Source: Mycobacterium interjectum
GTDB taxonomy: Bacteria > Actinomycetota > Actinomycetes > Mycobacteriales > Mycobacteriaceae
Direction: 5' to 3'
Assembly: GCF_900078675.2 (NCBI RefSeq)
Contig: NZ_LT546237.1
Span: 2,559,876-2,623,875 of the forward strand
DNA length: 64,000 nt
Shown here: piece by piece, positions 24,974 to 33,617 of the stretch
Layout of the letters: each line of letters begins with the position of its first letter
Position numbering within the stretch: position 1 is the first letter of the stretch
Program-made: the position numbers and the translations under genes
The notes under the pieces: model-generated
The model's database searches: none
Seen by the model: only the letters and a program-made list of their open reading frames with translations
Told to the model about the DNA's origin: nothing

Positions 24974-25300
24974 AGTGCCGTCAAGAATACGCGATCGACG
25001 TCGGAAGTGTGCGATCTACCTACACGCGCATGTTGATTATCGCGTTGCGGAACTCGTGATTTCCGCCTTCTGGGTCTTCCGACGCGCGGGACACCCCGGA
25101 GTGCCCTCGGTCGAAATCTTTGACCAGTGCCGCACCGCCAAGGGCGCGTTTGGATTTCGACACCGTCGAAATGCCCAGGACCTGGGGCGGCCCGGGTGTG
25201 TCTGAACGAACGGATGCGGTACCGTGTAAATGGTGATTCTCTTTCCCGAATTAGTGTGCCGCAAGCTGAAGGCGCAGGCCGTTGTCGAAGGGGTGCAGCG
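24974..25300. promoter_or_regulatory. 327-base divergent regulatory region without a gene
   Basis: The largest gene-free stretch of the window, between the TetR gene (-) and an amidohydrolase gene (+). It holds an imperfect palindrome at 25109-25125 (GGTCGAAATCTTTGACC) and a perfect 8-bp-arm palindrome at 25154-25172 (ATTTCGAC-ACC-GTCGAAAT). A weak match to the TGAGAA/TTCTCA motif (TGTAAA-TGGTGA-TTCTCT) lies at 25225-25242. No convincing reading frame with mycobacterial features is seen. Confidence 0.5.
25154..25172. promoter_or_regulatory. Palindrome ATTTCGAC-ACC-GTCGAAAT
   Basis: Perfect 8-bp arms around a 3-base centre. GTCGAAAT also occurs as a direct copy at 25110-25117, inside an imperfect palindrome, so the word appears three times within 63 bases. 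The centre is 138 bases before the amidohydrolase start and about 190 bases before the TetR start. An operator is likely; a hairpin in a long leader is the alternative. Confidence 0.5.
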
Positions 25301-26488
25301 TTGAGTGCAGACATTCTGATCGTCTCGCCGGACGACCACCTGGTGGAGCCCGCCGATCTGTGGACGAGCCGGCTGCCCCAGCGCTACCAGGACATTGGGC
25401 CGCGAATCGTTCGCACCCGCGGACGCATGGATCCGAGCGTGACTTCCGATGTCGCGTTCGTCGAGGACGACGAGGGCCGAGAAGCGGACATCTGGCACTA
25501 TGAGGATGCGGTCATCCCAATCCCGCTCATCAGCGCGGCTGCCGGCTACGACCTCGACGAGCTCACCACCGACCCGATCACCTACGACGAGATGCGTCCG
25601 GGCTGCTTCCGGCCCGCGGACCGGCTCGCCGACATGGACATCGCCGGGATTGAGGCCTCGGCCTGTTTCCCCAACACCCTCGTCCGCTTCTGCGGCCAAC
25701 GGTTTCTGTACGGCAAGGACAAGGAACTCGCCAAACTCTGCGTCGAGGCTTACAACGACTTCCAGATCGACGAATGGGGCGGTAGCTCTAACGGTCGTTT
25801 GATCCCGCTCGGCATCATCCCGCTCTGGGACGTTGAACTCGCCGTCAAGGAGGTCGAAAGGGTTGCCGCCAAAGGAATGCGCGCCGTGTGCTTCTCCGAG
25901 CTACCCAGCCGTCTCGACCTGCCGTCGATCCACAGCGGCTACTGGGACCCGTTCTTCGCCGCCTGCGAGCGCAATCGGGTGGGCATCATGCTGCACATCG
26001 GATCAAGCTCTTCGCTCACCAAGTCCTCACCCGACTCCCCGCACGTGGTCACCAGCGCCCTCATGGCGGTCAACTGCACCATCGCCTTGGTCGACTGGCT
26101 GTTCTCCGCCAAGCTCGTCCAGTTTCCCAACCTGAAGCTCGCGTTCGCCGAGGCGCAGGCGGGCTGGATCCCCTACTACCTGCAGCGTGTTGACGAGGTC
26201 TGGGAGGACCGGCGGGCCTGGGGCGGCATCCATCCCCTGCTGACCGAGCCGCCGAGCAGCCAGGTACCCGGGCGCGTTTACTTCTCCACTTTCGGTGACC
26301 CGGTCGCGTTTCGCATCCTCGACCTCGTCGGTCCGGATCAGCTCATGTTCGAGACCGACTACCCGCACAACGACACCAACTGGCCGAGGAGCCTCGCGGT
26401 GGCCAACAAGGCGACCGAAGGTCTGGACGACGAGACGAAGCGGAAGGTGTTGTCCACCAACGCGAAGGCCTTCTTCGGCCTGGTGTAG
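25301..26488 (+). CDS. Amidohydrolase-2 family metal-dependent hydrolase/decarboxylase
   Basis: A 395-residue TIM-barrel protein. The N-terminal metal motif is PDDHLVEP (residues 9-16). Later features are GIMLHIGSSSS and MFETDYPHNDTNWP, with the terminal Asp. The TTG start at 25301 is chosen because AAGGGG lies 8 bases upstream and the family begins just before the metal motif; ATG codons further upstream would add unrelated sequence. It is the most diverged of the five relatives here: DDHL replaces DxDNHxYE. It stands alone on the plus strand, convergent with a crotonase 2 bases downstream. Confidence 0.9.
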   Translation: MSADILIVSPDDHLVEPADLWTSRLPQRYQDIGPRIVRTRGRMDPSVTSDVAFVEDDEGREADIWHYEDAVIPIPLISAAAGYDLDELTTDPITYDEMRPGCFRPADRLADMDIAGIEASACFPNTLVRFCGQRFLYGKDKELAKLCVEAYNDFQIDEWGGSSNGRLIPLGIIPLWDVELAVKEVERVAAKGMRAVCFSELPSRLDLPSIHSGYWDPFFAACERNRVGIMLHIGSSSSLTKSSPDSPHVVTSALMAVNCTIALVDWLFSAKLVQFPNLKLAFAEAQAGWIPYYLQRVDEVWEDRRAWGGIHPLLTEPPSSQVPGRVYFSTFGDPVAFRILDLVGPDQLMFETDYPHNDTNWPRSLAVANKATEGLDDETKRKVLSTNAKAFFGLV

Positions 26489-26490
26489 CG

Positions 26491-27315
26491 CTACAGTGCC
26501 TTCCAATCCGGTTTGCGCTTCTCGAGGAAGGCACGCGGCCCCTCGATGGCGTCCCTGGTCAACGCAACCTTCATGCGGTAGTTCTCGGCGAGCAGTTCGG
26601 CCTCGTAGATGGGCAGCGTGAGACCCTTGCGCACGGCCATCCGTGAACCCCGGACCGCCAGCGGTGCATTGGAATTCACGATGCCGGCGATCTCCCACGC
26701 TCGCGCCATCAACGAGTCGTGCGGGACCACCTCGGTAAAGACGCCCAGGTCGTAGGCGCGCTGCGCGTCGAGTTGCTCGTGCTTTCCCATCAGGATCAGC
26801 CGCATCGCCACCGGCAGCGGCAGGATCCGGGCGAGCCTCACCCCTTCGCGTCCGGAGGTCACGCCGATGCTGACATGCGGATCCATCAACGTCGCGCGCT
26901 CGGATGCGATGGTGATGTCCGCGGTGGTCACGAGGTCCATCCCCGCACCGCACGCGATGCCATTGACCGCACAGATGATCGGCTTGGTCATCTGCAGCCA
27001 CGGCGGCGTCGCCTCCTGCGGTGCGTCCCACTGCCGCATCGAGCTGAGGATGGGTTCGCCCTGGTTGTCGATTCCGGGCGCATTCTCCATGTCGTGGTCA
27101 GCCGCCTTGTTGACGTCGGCTCCGACGCATAGGGCGCGGCCGGCACCGGTGATGATGACCGTCCAGATATCCTGCGATCGTTCGATTTCCGCGTAAGCCA
27201 CCGCCAATTCCGCGATCATCTCGTCGTTGATCGCGTTGAGCACCTCGGGGCGGTTGAGGGTCACACACGCGGTGTGATCCCTGACCTCCACGTCGATCGT
27301 GTCGTATTGTGTCAC
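26491..27315 (-). CDS. Enoyl-CoA hydratase/isomerase family protein
   Basis: A 274-residue crotonase. Segments are RALCVGADVNK, NGIACGAGMDLVTTAD and HVSIGVTSGREGVRL, with Asp replacing the first hydratase Glu. A close paralogue lies at 9979. Start GTG 27315 overlaps the upstream dehydrogenase stop as GTGA. It is the last gene of the aldolase/TauD/dehydrogenase operon, so it probably acts late in that pathway. Confidence 0.9.
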   Translation of the reverse strand: MTQYDTIDVEVRDHTACVTLNRPEVLNAINDEMIAELAVAYAEIERSQDIWTVIITGAGRALCVGADVNKAADHDMENAPGIDNQGEPILSSMRQWDAPQEATPPWLQMTKPIICAVNGIACGAGMDLVTTADITIASERATLMDPHVSIGVTSGREGVRLARILPLPVAMRLILMGKHEQLDAQRAYDLGVFTEVVPHDSLMARAWEIAGIVNSNAPLAVRGSRMAVRKGLTLPIYEAELLAENYRMKVALTRDAIEGPRAFLEKRKPDWKAL

Positions 27316-28397
27316 CGGGTGCGGCCCCCCTTCTCCAAAGCCGTTGTGGCGCTTGGACGGAATCCGAAGGTGTCCTCGAACCTGTCGGAGTAACGAGGCC
27401 AGACATCGGGATTCAGCAGACGTGGCGGCATACCGCCGTCGAAGATCGTCCGCCACTGCGTGGCGGTGGCGACGGCGATGTCGTGCGCAGCTTCGATCGT
27501 GATCCCCGCGGTGTGCGGCGTTGCGACCACGTTGTCGAGCTGCAGCAATGGGTTGTCGTGTCGCGGTGGCTCCTCGTGGAACACATCGAGGCCGGCTCCG
27601 GCGATGCCTCCACTGGCGAGTGCATCGAGTAGCGCAGCTTCGTCGTGGACGAGCCCGCGGGCTGTGGTGATGAAAAAGGCCGTTGGCTTCATCGCCGCGA
27701 ACTGCGCCCTGCCGATGAGGCCCTCGGTCTCACTGGTCAGGGGGCAGGTCACCTGGACGAAGTCCGAGCGCTCGAGGACCTCGGTGAGCGTGACGGCTCG
27801 CGCCCCGTGTGCTTGAGCGTTCACCTGGTCGAGGTAGGGGTCGAAGACCAGGATTTCCATTCCGAAGGGGGCGCACAGCTCCACCAGGCGTCCCCCGATG
27901 GCCCCGAGCCCGATGACACCGAGCGTCTTGCCCATCAGCTGAGTCCCCCGTAGGACCAGGCGGTCGCGCAGCGGGCCGGCACGCAGCGTCCGGTCGGCGG
28001 CAGTGATCTTTTTGGCCAGGTCAAGCATGAAGCCCAGCGCGTGCTCGGCGACCGCCTCCGCGCCGGGGCCGGAGTTGTTGCACACCGCAATTCCGGCACG
28101 CGTGCACGCGTCTACGTCGATGACGTCGTACCCCGCGCCGGCAGAGCACACGGCGAGCAGCTTCTCGCAACGCTGCACCAAAGCCGGCCCGGCCAGCCAC
28201 TGTGCGCCGTGGGCGTATCCGGCCACGTCGGTGCGGGTGGCGACCTGGTACCCGTGCGCCGATTCCAAAGCGGCCCAACTTTTCTCGTCGGGTGCGGCGA
28301 GATCGAGTTTGATCAGATCGACATCGCCATCTTTGAGGATGTCGCCGGCGACGGGATCGGTCCACCGTTCGTAGACCAGGCGCGCGCGAGCGCTCAT
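27312..28397 (-). CDS. D-2-hydroxyacid dehydrogenase (NAD-binding)
   Basis: A 361-residue formate/D-lactate/phosphoglycerate dehydrogenase-type enzyme. The NAD motif is GVIGLGAIGG near 160-169. Catalytic Arg lies in TTARGLVH (R247), Glu in FHEEPP (275-276) and His in TPHTAG (H295). It would interconvert a 2-keto and a 2-hydroxy acid. The ATG overlaps the TauD stop as ATGA, and the stop overlaps the crotonase GTG. Placement between a dioxygenase and a crotonase suggests a 2-oxo or 2-hydroxy acid intermediate. Confidence 0.92.
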   Translation of the reverse strand: MSARARLVYERWTDPVAGDILKDGDVDLIKLDLAAPDEKSWAALESAHGYQVATRTDVAGYAHGAQWLAGPALVQRCEKLLAVCSAGAGYDVIDVDACTRAGIAVCNNSGPGAEAVAEHALGFMLDLAKKITAADRTLRAGPLRDRLVLRGTQLMGKTLGVIGLGAIGGRLVELCAPFGMEILVFDPYLDQVNAQAHGARAVTLTEVLERSDFVQVTCPLTSETEGLIGRAQFAAMKPTAFFITTARGLVHDEAALLDALASGGIAGAGLDVFHEEPPRHDNPLLQLDNVVATPHTAGITIEAAHDIAVATATQWRTIFDGGMPPRLLNPDVWPRYSDRFEDTFGFRPSATTALEKGGRTR

Positions 28398-29512
28398 GTG
28401 TTATTGACTTTAGGCTTCGCCTGGGCCGCCTTGAACATCTCGGCCAGTTCGGCGTTGACATTCTTGTAGTCGTTTCGCGCGATGGCTCCGTCCCGGCCCT
28501 CCACGACGTCGTATCCCAGCCGCAGGTCTTTGTTCTCCATGTGGAAGTACTCCCGGCCGATGGGCAGCCGCCGGTCTTCGCGCGGCACCTCCATCCACGC
28601 CCGCAGGAAGCAGCGCGCCTTCTTTGGATCGTTGCTGCTGACGAAGTCCGACCGCGAATGGCACATCGCGAAGTTGTTGGCTACCGCGGCCTCGCCGGAT
28701 TCGAGCCGGAATTCGACCTGCTGCTCGACCAGGATGTTGCGCAGCAGCTCCACCGCTTCGGTCTCCTCCGCCGTGAACTCCCGGCCGAGCGCGTGCATGG
28801 CGGGAAGGATGCTGCTGTAGGTGAAGTTGATGCAGATCCGTCCGTCGATCTGGGAGAAGATGGGCACATCGTACGGCGTCACGTCGGGTTGGTCGTCGGG
28901 CTGCTCACTGCGCCGATGATGCGGAAAGCCCCGGTAGAGCACGTCGAGCAGGTCCGGACGTTCGGCTAGAACCCGGTTGTGCGCCGCGGGTCCGCTGGCG
29001 AACTGGCTTTCCCCTCCCTGAGCCGCCGGGTACACGCACAGCAACGACAGGATGTCGGCGGCGTCGTTGTGCATTGCCAGCTCGGCGCGGGACTTGGTTC
29101 CGCGGGCGGGTTGCACGCCGCCGGGCAGGATCTCCTCCTGGACGCGCACCATCCGATGCCCGAATGAGTTGTTCGACACGAGGTATCCGAGGTGGGTGCA
29201 GAACGCCCAGTAAATGCGTTCGAGGTCCTCGATCGAGTGCTGTTCGACGGGGAAGCCGCGTACGCACGCCAGGCCCTTGCCGAACATCAGCTCCTGGTAG
29301 AGCCGCGCCAGATCTTCGTCGAGATCGGGATGTCGAGCATCCTCTGCCGTGATGTCATCCCGGTCCTTGTTCGCGGTCTTGGCCAGGATCGATTCCAGCG
29401 CAGCCACGTTGCGCGCCGACAGGTCGAAGGCGAAGTCTTCCTTGCTCGTGAAGTCGGCGCCCGTCCACGCCATTGAGTCGGTGACGGGTTCGGTGTAGAT
29501 GGCTGTCGGCAT
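28394..29512 (-). CDS. TauD/TfdA-family Fe(II)/2-oxoglutarate dioxygenase
   Basis: A 372-residue jelly-roll oxygenase. The iron ligands fit the HxD...H pattern: H148-N-D150 (AMHNDAAD) and a distal His at about 285 (CHSRSDF). The 2-oxoglutarate Arg fits R304 (CFLRAW). It would hydroxylate a substrate with 2-oxoglutarate and oxygen. It is coupled by ATGA overlap to the hydroxyacid dehydrogenase, so hydroxylation followed by oxidation is a sensible order (inference). The upstream gap to the aldolase is 48 bases. Confidence 0.9.
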   Translation of the reverse strand: MPTAIYTEPVTDSMAWTGADFTSKEDFAFDLSARNVAALESILAKTANKDRDDITAEDARHPDLDEDLARLYQELMFGKGLACVRGFPVEQHSIEDLERIYWAFCTHLGYLVSNNSFGHRMVRVQEEILPGGVQPARGTKSRAELAMHNDAADILSLLCVYPAAQGGESQFASGPAAHNRVLAERPDLLDVLYRGFPHHRRSEQPDDQPDVTPYDVPIFSQIDGRICINFTYSSILPAMHALGREFTAEETEAVELLRNILVEQQVEFRLESGEAAVANNFAMCHSRSDFVSSNDPKKARCFLRAWMEVPREDRRLPIGREYFHMENKDLRLGYDVVEGRDGAIARNDYKNVNAELAEMFKAAQAKPKVNNT

Positions 29513-29560
29513 CCGGTCCTCCTGATGTATCGGCGTCGCTTCGGCTCTTGGTTTCGTTCG

Positions 29561-30355
29561 TCAAATAGGTTCCCGCGGTGACCCGCCCAGCCCGCGGAGC
29601 GCTTGTGCGCGCGCTGTGGCCGCCTCGGTCATCAGGCCGATGTCAGTCCCCGCCGAGATGAATCGCAATCTCAGTCCCACGAACCGATTCAGCAGTTCAA
29701 CAGACTTTATTCCGGCCATCCCGAGCGCCACGCCGTGACCACGACAAGCCGCCGCGACCGATTCTACTGCACGTTGGAAATGTGGATTCTCGTACTGCCC
29801 GTGGATGCCCATTTCGGCGGTCAGGTCGCTCGGTCCGACGAGGATCATGTCGATGCCTTCCACTGAGGCGATGGACTCGGATGCATCGACGGCTTCCGGC
29901 GTCTCGATCATCACGGCCACGACCGTGCGTCGTTCGAGCACGTCCACCAATTGAGGTGCCGTTAGCGGCTGGTATCCACTGACAGCGTTGGGGCCCGAGA
30001 TCGACCGATGGCCGATCGGCGGAAACCGCGCGGCGCGGATGACAGCTTGCGCCTCTTCCTTCGAATTGACGTGGGGAACAATGACTCCCACCGCTCCGCC
30101 GTCCAGCACTCGCGCAATGACGCTGGGGTCGTGTGATGGCACCCGCACCAGGCCGGAGATCCCCGCCCCCAGTGCGCTCATGCAAAGCATCCGCGCGGTT
30201 TCCAGAGACGTGGATGTGTGTTCGAGATCGACGTAAATGGCGTCGTACCCGCATGCCGCCGCGACGGCGGGCACATCGGGCGTGCGTGAGTTGAGCAGCG
30301 CCAGGCACAGCACAAGCGGTTGTCCCCGCAACGCGTCGCGCAGCGCTACCGTCAT
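29561..30355 (-). CDS. HpcH/HpaI-type aldolase (class II, citrate-lyase superfamily)
   Basis: A 264-residue TIM-barrel aldolase. The catalytic Arg lies in LVRVPSHDP. Metal ligands lie in VAVMIETPEAV (Glu) and ILVGPSDLTAEMG (Asp). It would cleave or form a 4-hydroxy-2-keto acid, releasing pyruvate or a related keto acid. ATG 30355 is chosen with GGTGAG upstream and a family-typical first helix (VALRDALRGQPL). Longer starts at 30391 and 30409 are possible. It leads a minus-strand operon, divergent from a thiolase gene. Confidence 0.88.
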   Translation of the reverse strand: MTVALRDALRGQPLVLCLALLNSRTPDVPAVAAACGYDAIYVDLEHTSTSLETARMLCMSALGAGISGLVRVPSHDPSVIARVLDGGAVGVIVPHVNSKEEAQAVIRAARFPPIGHRSISGPNAVSGYQPLTAPQLVDVLERRTVVAVMIETPEAVDASESIASVEGIDMILVGPSDLTAEMGIHGQYENPHFQRAVESVAAACRGHGVALGMAGIKSVELLNRFVGLRLRFISAGTDIGLMTEAATARAQALRGLGGSPREPI

Positions 30356-30445
30356 AGGCTCACCGTAGCGGACCGAGAATATGGTTTCCATGCTTTTGCG
30401 AACGACCATTATCAGCGGCGATGCACGATGTGATACCCATTAGCT

Positions 30446-31591
30446 ATGCCGTCGAACCGCGTCGCCATCGTCGGCGCTGCCCTGTCCGACTGCGGCCGAG
30501 TCCCTGATCAGACCGCCATGGCGCTGATGGCCCAGTCCTCGCGACGGGCGGTCGCCGATGCCGGGCTCACGAAGGAGGACATAGACGGTTTCGGCGGGCA
30601 TGGGACGTTGCTTCCGCCGGTGGAAGTCAGCGAATACCTGGGCCTGCGGCCCGACTGGGTCGACGCGACCAATGTCGGCGGATCGTCGTGGGAAGTGATG
30701 GCCGCTCACGCCGCCGCAGCGATCGCGGCCGGGGAAATCGAGGTCGCCCTGTTGACCTACGGATCCACCGCTCGCTCCGATGTCAAGCGCCGGGCACGAG
30801 CGTCCGCAGCCGCCATGGGCACCGGCGGCGCACTGCAGTACGAGGCGCCCTACGGCGCGACATTGATCGCCAAGTACGCCATGGTGGCCAGGCGTCACAT
30901 GATCGAATTCGGCACTACCGTCGACCAACTGGCTGAGGTCGCCGTCGCCGCCCATGAATGGGCGGCCATGAACGAGAACGCATTTGAGCGCGACCGCATC
31001 ACCGTGGCCGACGTGGCGGCCGCGCCGATGCTGGCTGACCCGTTCACCTCCAAGCACGTGTGTCTACGCACCGATGGTGGCGGTGCCGTCGTGCTGGCCA
31101 GCGAACGCGTGGCCAACGATTGTGCGAAGGACCCGATTTGGATTCTCGGGGCCGCCGACGCTACGTCGCACGTCAGCATGAGCCAGTGGCCCGATTTCAC
31201 GACTTCGGCCGCCGCGCGCTCAGGCCCGCGGGCCTTCGCGCGGGCCGGCGTCAGTCCGGCTGACATCGATGTGTGCCAGCTCTACGACTCCTTCACGTCC
31301 ACCGTGCTGCTGACCCTGGAGGACCTGGGCTTCTGCGCCAAGGGCGAAGGCGGGCCCTTCATCGAGTCCGGCGCCCTTCGCCCTGGCGGCGCGCTCCCGA
31401 CCAACACGGACGGAGGCGGGCTGGCCGCGTGCCACCCGGGTATGCGAGGGATGTTCCTCATGGTCGAGGCTGTAAGGCAGTTGCGGGGGGAATGCGGACG
31501 GCGCCAAGTCAGCGGGGCCCGCCTGGCGTGTGTCCACGCGATGGGTGGTTTCTTTACCCACAGCGCCACGATGATCCTCGGGAGGCTGTAG
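30446..31591 (+). CDS. Thiolase-fold lipid-transfer-type protein (Ltp/SCP-x thiolase-like)
   Basis: A 381-residue thiolase-superfamily protein. The nucleophilic Cys of true thiolases is absent: that region reads TNVGGSSWEVM (Ser at 80-81). It keeps LYDSFT and the glycine-rich HPGMRG and HAMGG segments of the Ltp group. Cys-less Ltp proteins such as Ltp2 work with DUF35 partners as retro-aldolases in steroid side-chain removal. The next gene is a DUF35 protein overlapping by one base, so a similar complex is likely. There is no clear ribosome site before the ATG. Confidence 0.89.
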   Translation: MPSNRVAIVGAALSDCGRVPDQTAMALMAQSSRRAVADAGLTKEDIDGFGGHGTLLPPVEVSEYLGLRPDWVDATNVGGSSWEVMAAHAAAAIAAGEIEVALLTYGSTARSDVKRRARASAAAMGTGGALQYEAPYGATLIAKYAMVARRHMIEFGTTVDQLAEVAVAAHEWAAMNENAFERDRITVADVAAAPMLADPFTSKHVCLRTDGGGAVVLASERVANDCAKDPIWILGAADATSHVSMSQWPDFTTSAAARSGPRAFARAGVSPADIDVCQLYDSFTSTVLLTLEDLGFCAKGEGGPFIESGALRPGGALPTNTDGGGLAACHPGMRGMFLMVEAVRQLRGECGRRQVSGARLACVHAMGGFFTHSATMILGRL

Positions 31592-31995
31592 TGACGGCGC
31601 CCGATCGCCCCACGATCGACACCGACGGCCAAGCGTGGTGGGCGGCCACGCAGGACCGCAGGCTGATGATCAACGTCTGCCGGTCCTGCGGTCAGACGTC
31701 GTTGTACGCGAGGCCCTTCTGCCCGCACTGTTGGTGCGAGGACGTCGAGTTGGCGCCGGCCACCGGACGCGCGCGGCTGTACACCTGGAGCGTCATCCAC
31801 CAGAACGCCGCACCCTTCGACGCGCGCACGCCGTACATACTGGCCATGGTGGACCTCGAGGAGGGGCCACGGCTGATGACGGTCGTAGAGGATTGCACAG
31901 TCGAAGACCTGTGCGCCGGCCTGGAGCTGGCGATCGCCTTCCGCGAAGACGACGACGGATTCCTGGTCCCGGTCTTCCATCCGGCTACCGGGTAG
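31591..31995 (+). CDS. DUF35 OB-fold/zinc-ribbon acyl-CoA-associated protein
   Basis: A 134-residue protein with a rubredoxin-like zinc ribbon (C30-x2-C33 ... C44-x2-C47) followed by an OB-fold (GRARLYTWSVIHQN to FREDDDGFLVPVF). DUF35 proteins support thiolase-like or MaoC partners and bind acyl-CoA. GTG 31591 overlaps the Ltp-like stop by one base, with GGAGGC upstream. The tight coupling suggests a heteromeric complex with the upstream protein. Its end overlaps a convergent FadD by 11 bases. Confidence 0.9.
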   Translation: MTAPDRPTIDTDGQAWWAATQDRRLMINVCRSCGQTSLYARPFCPHCWCEDVELAPATGRARLYTWSVIHQNAAPFDARTPYILAMVDLEEGPRLMTVVEDCTVEDLCAGLELAIAFREDDDGFLVPVFHPATG

Positions 31996-33559
31996 TGGCA
32001 AGACGGTCGGCAAGCAGCCGCCGGCGCCCGGCCGAGCGTGCGTCGAGCTTGGTGCGGTCGACCTTGCCGTTCGCGTTGACGGGAAGCGGCTCGTCCCACA
32101 CCACCAGCTCCTCCGGCAGCTTGTATTTCGGCAGCCCCTCCGAGACGAGAGCCCTGCCGACCTCGGCCAGGGTGATCTCGACGTCGGGGTCCAGCACCAC
32201 CGCCACGGCAAGCCGCTCACCAGTGGTGTCGTCGGCGACCGCATAGGCGGCACACTCGCGGACGCCGCCGATCCGCGACACGGCTTCCTCCACTTCGGCG
32301 GCCGGGATCTTCAGACCGTTGCGAATCACGATGTCCTTGATCCGACCGATGATCCGCACCCGCCCGCCGACGATCTCCGCCACGTCGCCAGTGCGGAACC
32401 ACTCGCCGTCGAAAGCTTGCTTGTCGTCCTCGGCGTCGGTATACGCGAGGAAAGTGTGCGGACCCTTGATGCAGCACTCGGTGGGTCCGGCCGCGGATCC
32501 GATCCGCACGTCGACGTCGGCGAGCGCCACTCCGTCGTCGGCATGGCGTACGACTCGGGATTCGGTCCGCAGACCAGACGTGCTGACCGGCACTTCCGAG
32601 GACCCGTAGGCGCGCATGACGACGATGCCGAAATCGTCTTCGACGCGTTCGACGATCCGCCGGTCCAGCGTCGTGCCGCCGAGATAAACCGCGCGGAGCG
32701 GGACGGCGGCGGCGCGCGCCGCGGCCTCGTCGAGCATCCGGTCCAGCAGCCGGTCCGGACCGCCGTACCATGTCGCACCGGAGGCGACCAGCAGGTCGCA
32801 CGTCGCCGCCGGGTCCCAACTGTCCTCGAGAATCACCGGTACCGCGAGCATCGGACCGATGAACAACGCTTGCAACACACCGGTGACCGATGCCAGCGGA
32901 CTGATCAAGAAGATCCGGTCGTCAGAACCAAGGCCCGCGGCGGCTATGTAGTTCGCCGACGCCTTGGCCAACGTGCTCAGCGAATGGATCACCCCCTTGG
33001 GCCGGGACGTGGTGCCCGAGGTGTAGAGCACGAAGCAGGGAGCGTCGGCTGAGCGCGCCGGGGGCGGGGGTTCGGCGACGCCTCGGCGGTCGCCGCTGCC
33101 CAGATCGATCCAACGACAGTGCGCGGGAAGTTCCGGCTGGGTGATCATCGTGCGGTTCGGCGCCGCGCCGAACTGCGCACCGGAACGGGTGAGGATGTCG
33201 GCGAGCTGCTTTGCCCCGGCGCTGCGCGGCACGAGCAGCACCACCGCATCGACACGCAGCGCCGCGTGAACGGCCACTACCGAGTCCACGTCGTTGCCGA
33301 CGACCAAGATGATCGCGCTGCCCGGGCTCGCGCCGGCATCGACCAGCGCCAGCGCGGCCGAATCGATGCGCTTGTCGAGCTCGCCGTAGGTGAGTTCGGC
33401 GCGTCGATCCGCCACGGCGGGCCGGCCGGGATGTTCCGCGGCAGCAGATCGCACCACGTCAACCGGCTCCGCGGACCAGGATCCGGCCGCGCGGTAGCGG
33501 GGCCGCAGCACCTCAGCTCGCCGGTGCGCGTGCCGCAGTAACTCTGTGGGGCCAGTCAA
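31985..33559 (-). CDS. Acyl-CoA synthetase (FadD type)
   Basis: A 524-residue AMP-forming ligase. The phosphate loop is LYTSGTTSRPKG, followed by AYGSSEVPVS, the hinge RTGDVAEIVGGRVRIIGRIKD with IRNGLKIPAAEVEE, and the terminal lysine in VNANGKVDRTK. The start is TTG 33559: GGAGGA lies exactly 7 bases upstream, and no ATG or GTG fits the N-terminal domain. It resembles the FadD at 45935 around RIKD(I/A)(V/I)IRN. It is divergent from an SDR across a 58-base gap. Confidence 0.9.
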   Translation of the reverse strand: MTGPTELLRHAHRRAEVLRPRYRAAGSWSAEPVDVVRSAAAEHPGRPAVADRRAELTYGELDKRIDSAALALVDAGASPGSAIILVVGNDVDSVVAVHAALRVDAVVLLVPRSAGAKQLADILTRSGAQFGAAPNRTMITQPELPAHCRWIDLGSGDRRGVAEPPPPARSADAPCFVLYTSGTTSRPKGVIHSLSTLAKASANYIAAAGLGSDDRIFLISPLASVTGVLQALFIGPMLAVPVILEDSWDPAATCDLLVASGATWYGGPDRLLDRMLDEAAARAAAVPLRAVYLGGTTLDRRIVERVEDDFGIVVMRAYGSSEVPVSTSGLRTESRVVRHADDGVALADVDVRIGSAAGPTECCIKGPHTFLAYTDAEDDKQAFDGEWFRTGDVAEIVGGRVRIIGRIKDIVIRNGLKIPAAEVEEAVSRIGGVRECAAYAVADDTTGERLAVAVVLDPDVEITLAEVGRALVSEGLPKYKLPEELVVWDEPLPVNANGKVDRTKLDARSAGRRRLLADRLATTR

Positions 33560-33604
33560 TAGAGTGTCCTCCGACGCAAACGCTTGCTCTCGATTTAGTA
33601 AATG

Positions 33605-33610
33605 TAACCT
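33605..33610 (+). promoter_or_regulatory. -10 box TAACCT placed for a leaderless transcript
   Basis: TAACCT fits the mycobacterial -10 pattern TANNNT and ends 7 bases before ATG 33618. With usual spacing, transcription would begin at or next to the start codon. No ribosome-binding site precedes this ATG, which fits a leaderless mRNA. Seen by pattern only. Confidence 0.42.
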
Positions 33611-33617
33611 CTCACGC

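Noticed and set aside
33574-33590. A partial match to the KstR2 motif (AnCAAGnnCTTGnT) as CGCAAACGCTTGCT
   Set aside because: Two of the ten fixed positions mismatch, and the nearby genes are not the known KstR2 ring-degradation genes.
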